From contig QYQC01000050.1 of assembly GCA_007280315.1 (NCBI GenBank), positions 1 to 15,737 of the forward strand: DNA of 15,737 nucleotides, written 5' to 3'. Each line of letters starts with the position of its first letter. Position 1 is the stretch's first letter. This document shows, in pieces, positions 13,641 to 15,737 of the stretch. The notes beneath the pieces were generated by a model. It did no database searches and had not been told where the DNA came from. It worked only from the letters and a program-made list of their open reading frames with translations. Origin of the DNA: Betaproteobacteria bacterium. Its GTDB lineage: Bacteria > Pseudomonadota > Gammaproteobacteria > Burkholderiales > SG8-39. The position numbers and the translations under genes were made by a program.

Positions 13641-14426
13641 TCAGGCGAGCTCCGTCTTTGCCGGAGGCGCCTCTCCAGCGATTTCGAGCTGCTCACTGGT
13701 GCGGCCGAAACGTCGCTCGCGCCGCTGAAAAGACTCTATAGCCTGATCCAGCGCCGCCGCATTGAAGTCGGGCCAAAGCGTATCGGTGAAGTAGAACTCG
13801 CTGTACGCGAGCTGCCACAGAAGAAAGTTGCTGATGCGCTGCTCACCGCCGGTGCGGATGAATAAATCGGGTTCGGGTGCGTAGGCCATGGAAAGACAGT
13901 CCGCAAGCTGCTCCTCGGTAAATGCGCCTTTTTGTTCTGGTTTTGTCTCTATCAACTTTTTCATCGCCTGCAACAAATCCCAGCGCCCGCCGTAATTCGC
14001 CGCAATCGTGAGCGTCATGCTCTTGTTGTCCCGAGTCAGCCGTTCGGCACGGCCAACCAGTTCGGTGATTTTGTTGCCGAAAGGCGCGATGTCGCCCACT
14101 ACGCGCAGGCGCACGCCATTGCGGTGCAGTTTTTCCGCTTCGCGCTCCAACGCCATGATAAACAGTTGCTTCAGCATCGATACTTCGTCCGCCGGCCGGC
14201 GCCAGTTCTCGGAACTGAACGCGAACAAGGTCAAATATTCGACACCGCGCGCAACGCAGGCTTTGACTGCTTCGCGCACGATCTCCACGCCGCGCTTGTG
14301 GCCGGCCGCGCGCGGCAGCATGCGTTGCTTGGCCCAGCGTCCGTTGCCGTCCATGATGATCGCGATATGACACGGAACCGCCTTCACCTGCGGGATGTCG
14401 AGCGTAGAGCTAGGGAATGAAGGCAT
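13641..14426 (-). CDS. uppS: Undecaprenyl diphosphate synthase (cis-prenyltransferase)
   Basis: A 261-residue cytoplasmic enzyme (also called IspU) that extends farnesyl-PP with eight isopentenyl units to C55 undecaprenyl-PP, the carrier for peptidoglycan and surface polysaccharide subunits. The signature HIAIIMDGNGRWAKQR starts at residue 20, with catalytic D26 at the same number as in E. coli. Further motifs are GHKRGVEIVREAV, FAFSSENWRRP (68-78), and near the C-terminus RTGGEQRISNFLLWQLAYSEFYF and TLWPDF. The ATG at 14426 lies 28 bases after the frr stop with a weak GAGA upstream. The frr-uppS-cdsA-dxr order is typical of proteobacteria. Confidence 0.97.
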   Translation of the reverse strand: MPSFPSSTLDIPQVKAVPCHIAIIMDGNGRWAKQRMLPRAAGHKRGVEIVREAVKACVARGVEYLTLFAFSSENWRRPADEVSMLKQLFIMALEREAEKLHRNGVRLRVVGDIAPFGNKITELVGRAERLTRDNKSMTLTIAANYGGRWDLLQAMKKLIETKPEQKGAFTEEQLADCLSMAYAPEPDLFIRTGGEQRISNFLLWQLAYSEFYFTDTLWPDFNAAALDQAIESFQRRERRFGRTSEQLEIAGEAPPAKTELA

Positions 14427-14454
14427 GAATGTCTCGATCAGCGTGTTGTCTGCG

Positions 14455-15012
14455 TCAAACCGCCATCAAGTCCGCTTCCTTGGTGGCGAGCGCCTTGTCG
14501 ATCTCGGCGATGAATTTGTCGGTCAGCTTCTGGATGTCGTCCTGTGCGCGACGTTCATCGTCCTCGGAAACTGACTTCTGCTTCAGCATTTCCTTGAGAT
14601 GATGGTTTGCGTCGCGCCGCAGATTCCGAACCGCAACCTTGGCGGTCTCGCCTTCAGCCCTGACGACTTTGATCAGTTCCCGCCGCCGCTCCTCGGTCAG
14701 CGCCGGCATCGGCACCCGGATCAGATCCCCCTGCGCCGAAGGATTGAGACCCAGATCGGAATCGCGAATCGCCTTTTCGATCACCGCTCCCATCTTCTTT
14801 TCCCAAGGCGAAATACCTATGGTGCGCGCGTCGATCAGGGTCAGATTCGCGACCTGATTGATCGGCATCGGCGTGCCATAGTAGTCGACGCTGATGTGGT
14901 CGAGGATACCCGTATGTGCGCGTCCGGTGCGGACCTTGCCAAGGTCGGATTTGAGTGCTTCGAGCGACTTGTGCATCTTTTGCTCGGCGGTCTTCTTGAC
15001 ATCAGCGATCAT
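14455..15012 (-). CDS. frr: Ribosome recycling factor
   Basis: A 185-residue protein, the same length as E. coli RRF, that splits post-termination ribosomes together with EF-G. The three-helix domain I begins MIADVKKTAEQKMHKSLEALK (in parts 1-21) and carries the KVRTGRAHTGILD segment. Domain II includes YYGTPMPINQVANL and ARTIGISPWEKK, and the helical C-terminal half includes ALTEERRRELIK and DDERRAQDDIQKLTDKFI. ATG 15012 is preferred over the in-frame GTG at 15018: GAGGGGG at 15018-15024 is then correctly spaced and the family length is exact, whereas the GTG would overlap the ribosome site. It follows pyrH by 14 bases. Confidence 0.97.
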   Translation of the reverse strand: MIADVKKTAEQKMHKSLEALKSDLGKVRTGRAHTGILDHISVDYYGTPMPINQVANLTLIDARTIGISPWEKKMGAVIEKAIRDSDLGLNPSAQGDLIRVPMPALTEERRRELIKVVRAEGETAKVAVRNLRRDANHHLKEMLKQKSVSEDDERRAQDDIQKLTDKFIAEIDKALATKEADLMAV

Positions 15013-15017
15013 GCTCA

Positions 15018-15024
15018 CCCCCTC
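15018..15024 (-). promoter_or_regulatory. Ribosome binding site deciding the frr start
   Basis: GAGGGGG on the minus strand, five bases before ATG 15012. It includes the first base of the competing GTG codon at 15018, which therefore cannot be served by it. Confidence 0.65.
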
Positions 15025-15026
15025 GT

Positions 15027-15737
15027 TCAGCTATGTACCAATGTTCCTTCGTCCTCGCCCATCACCACCCGCTTCAGTGCGCCAGGCTTGAAAATGCTGA
15101 ATACATTGATCGGCAGCTTCTGGTCGCGGCATAAGGTCAGTGCGGTCGCATCCATCACTTTGAGATTCTGGCCTATTGCCTCGTCGAAGCTCACTCTGGC
15201 ATAGCGCCGTGCCTGCGGGTCGGTCTTGGGATCGGCGCTGTAGACGCCGTCCACCTTGGTCGCCTTGAGCACAATATCACAGCCCATCTCGGTGCCGCGC
15301 AGAGCCGCCGCAGTATCGGTGGTAAAGAACGGATTGCCGGTGCCGGCGGCAAAAATTACGATCTTGCCCTCTTCCAGGTAGCGCATCGCCTTGCCGCGGA
15401 TGTAGGGCTCCACCACCTGCTCGATATTGAGCGCCGATTGCACCCGGCCGTTCAGGCCGCCGCGGCGCATTGCGTCCTGAAGGGCAAGCGCATTCATAAC
15501 CGTCGCCAGCATGCCCATGTAGTCGGCGGTAGCCCGGTCCATTCCGGCCGCGGCCGGGGCAACGCCGCGAAAAATATTGCCGCCGCCGATTACTACGGCG
15601 ATCTCCAGGCCCATCGCAGCCACTACCGCGATTTCGGCGACAATACGATCAATAGTAGTGCGATTGATGCCGTAGGCGTCCTCGCCCATCAGTGCCTCGC
15701 CCGAGAGCTTGAGCAGGATGCGCTTGTAGGCTGGCGC
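15027..15737 (-). CDS. pyrH: UMP kinase, N-terminus off window
   Basis: Partial: 236 residues plus stop, open to the window edge; the family has about 240, so only a few N-terminal residues are missing. UMP kinase phosphorylates UMP to UDP with ATP in pyrimidine synthesis; bacterial enzymes are hexamers of the amino-acid-kinase fold, usually activated by GTP and inhibited by UTP. Seen motifs are LLKLSGEAL at the start, VIGGGNIFRG, DYMGMLATVMNALALQDAM, the FAAGTGNPFFTTDTAAALR nucleotide loop, LKATKVDGVYSADP and the MDATAL helix. An internal Met (15689) could be mistaken for a start, but the conserved lysine-containing LLKLSGEAL lies upstream of it. It normally follows rpsB-tsf, which would be outside the window. 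Confidence 0.97.
   Translation of the reverse strand, partial: APAYKRILLKLSGEALMGEDAYGINRTTIDRIVAEIAVVAAMGLEIAVVIGGGNIFRGVAPAAAGMDRATADYMGMLATVMNALALQDAMRRGGLNGRVQSALNIEQVVEPYIRGKAMRYLEEGKIVIFAAGTGNPFFTTDTAAALRGTEMGCDIVLKATKVDGVYSADPKTDPQARRYARVSFDEAIGQNLKVMDATALTLCRDQKLPINVFSIFKPGALKRVVMGEDEGTLVHS

Overview
The window is a compact housekeeping region of a Gram-negative bacterium. Gene content and order fit a betaproteobacterium: smpB, ratA and an RnfH/RatB-family gene sit beside a DUF4124 gene and guaB, and the pyrH-frr-uppS-cdsA-dxr-rseP-bamA-skp-lpxD-fabZ-lpxA-lpxB-rnhB string is intact. Base composition by eye is about 60% G+C and looks even throughout. No tRNA, rRNA, mobile element, phage remnant or CRISPR array was seen, and no gene-free stretch exceeds about 165 bases. 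The lineage below class cannot be fixed from the sequence alone.

Region 1 (1-887): the 5' half of guaB on the minus strand (its 3' end lies off the window), a strong sigma70-type promoter for it, and a shared divergent intergenic region. Region 2 (888-2614): a plus-strand gene for a secreted DUF4124 protein, running tail-to-tail into a minus-strand ratA-ratB pair, which in turn is divergent from plus-strand smpB. Region 3 (2615-15737): one unbroken minus-strand array of 14 genes, read from high to low coordinates: pyrH (5' end off the window), frr, uppS, cdsA, dxr, rseP, bamA, skp, lpxD, fabZ, lpxA, lpxB, rnhB and a SpoU/TrmH-type RNA methyltransferase gene. Junctions in this array are overlaps or gaps of 28 bases or less, with no convincing internal terminator, so it is probably one long operon, perhaps with internal promoters.

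The array joins nucleotide supply and translation (pyrH, frr) to envelope construction. uppS makes undecaprenyl-PP, the lipid carrier for cell-wall and O-antigen units. dxr supplies its isoprenoid precursors. cdsA makes CDP-diacylglycerol for phospholipids. lpxA, lpxD and lpxB are lipid A enzymes, and fabZ serves fatty-acid synthesis from the same 3-hydroxyacyl-ACP pool that LpxA and LpxD draw on. bamA and skp handle outer-membrane proteins, and rseP is the intramembrane protease of the envelope stress response.

No previously undescribed system was found; the protein content is conventional. What deserves a second look is small in scale: two extended -10 promoters that appear to overlap face to face between smpB and ratA; intrinsic-terminator-like hairpins lying inside the 3' ends of opposing genes at both convergent junctions; a nine-A tract in skp where loss of one base gives an immediate stop; a bulky residue at the LpxA acyl-chain ruler position; a lysine in place of an expected proline in the FabZ active-site loop; and SD-supported TTG starts for skp and fabZ.
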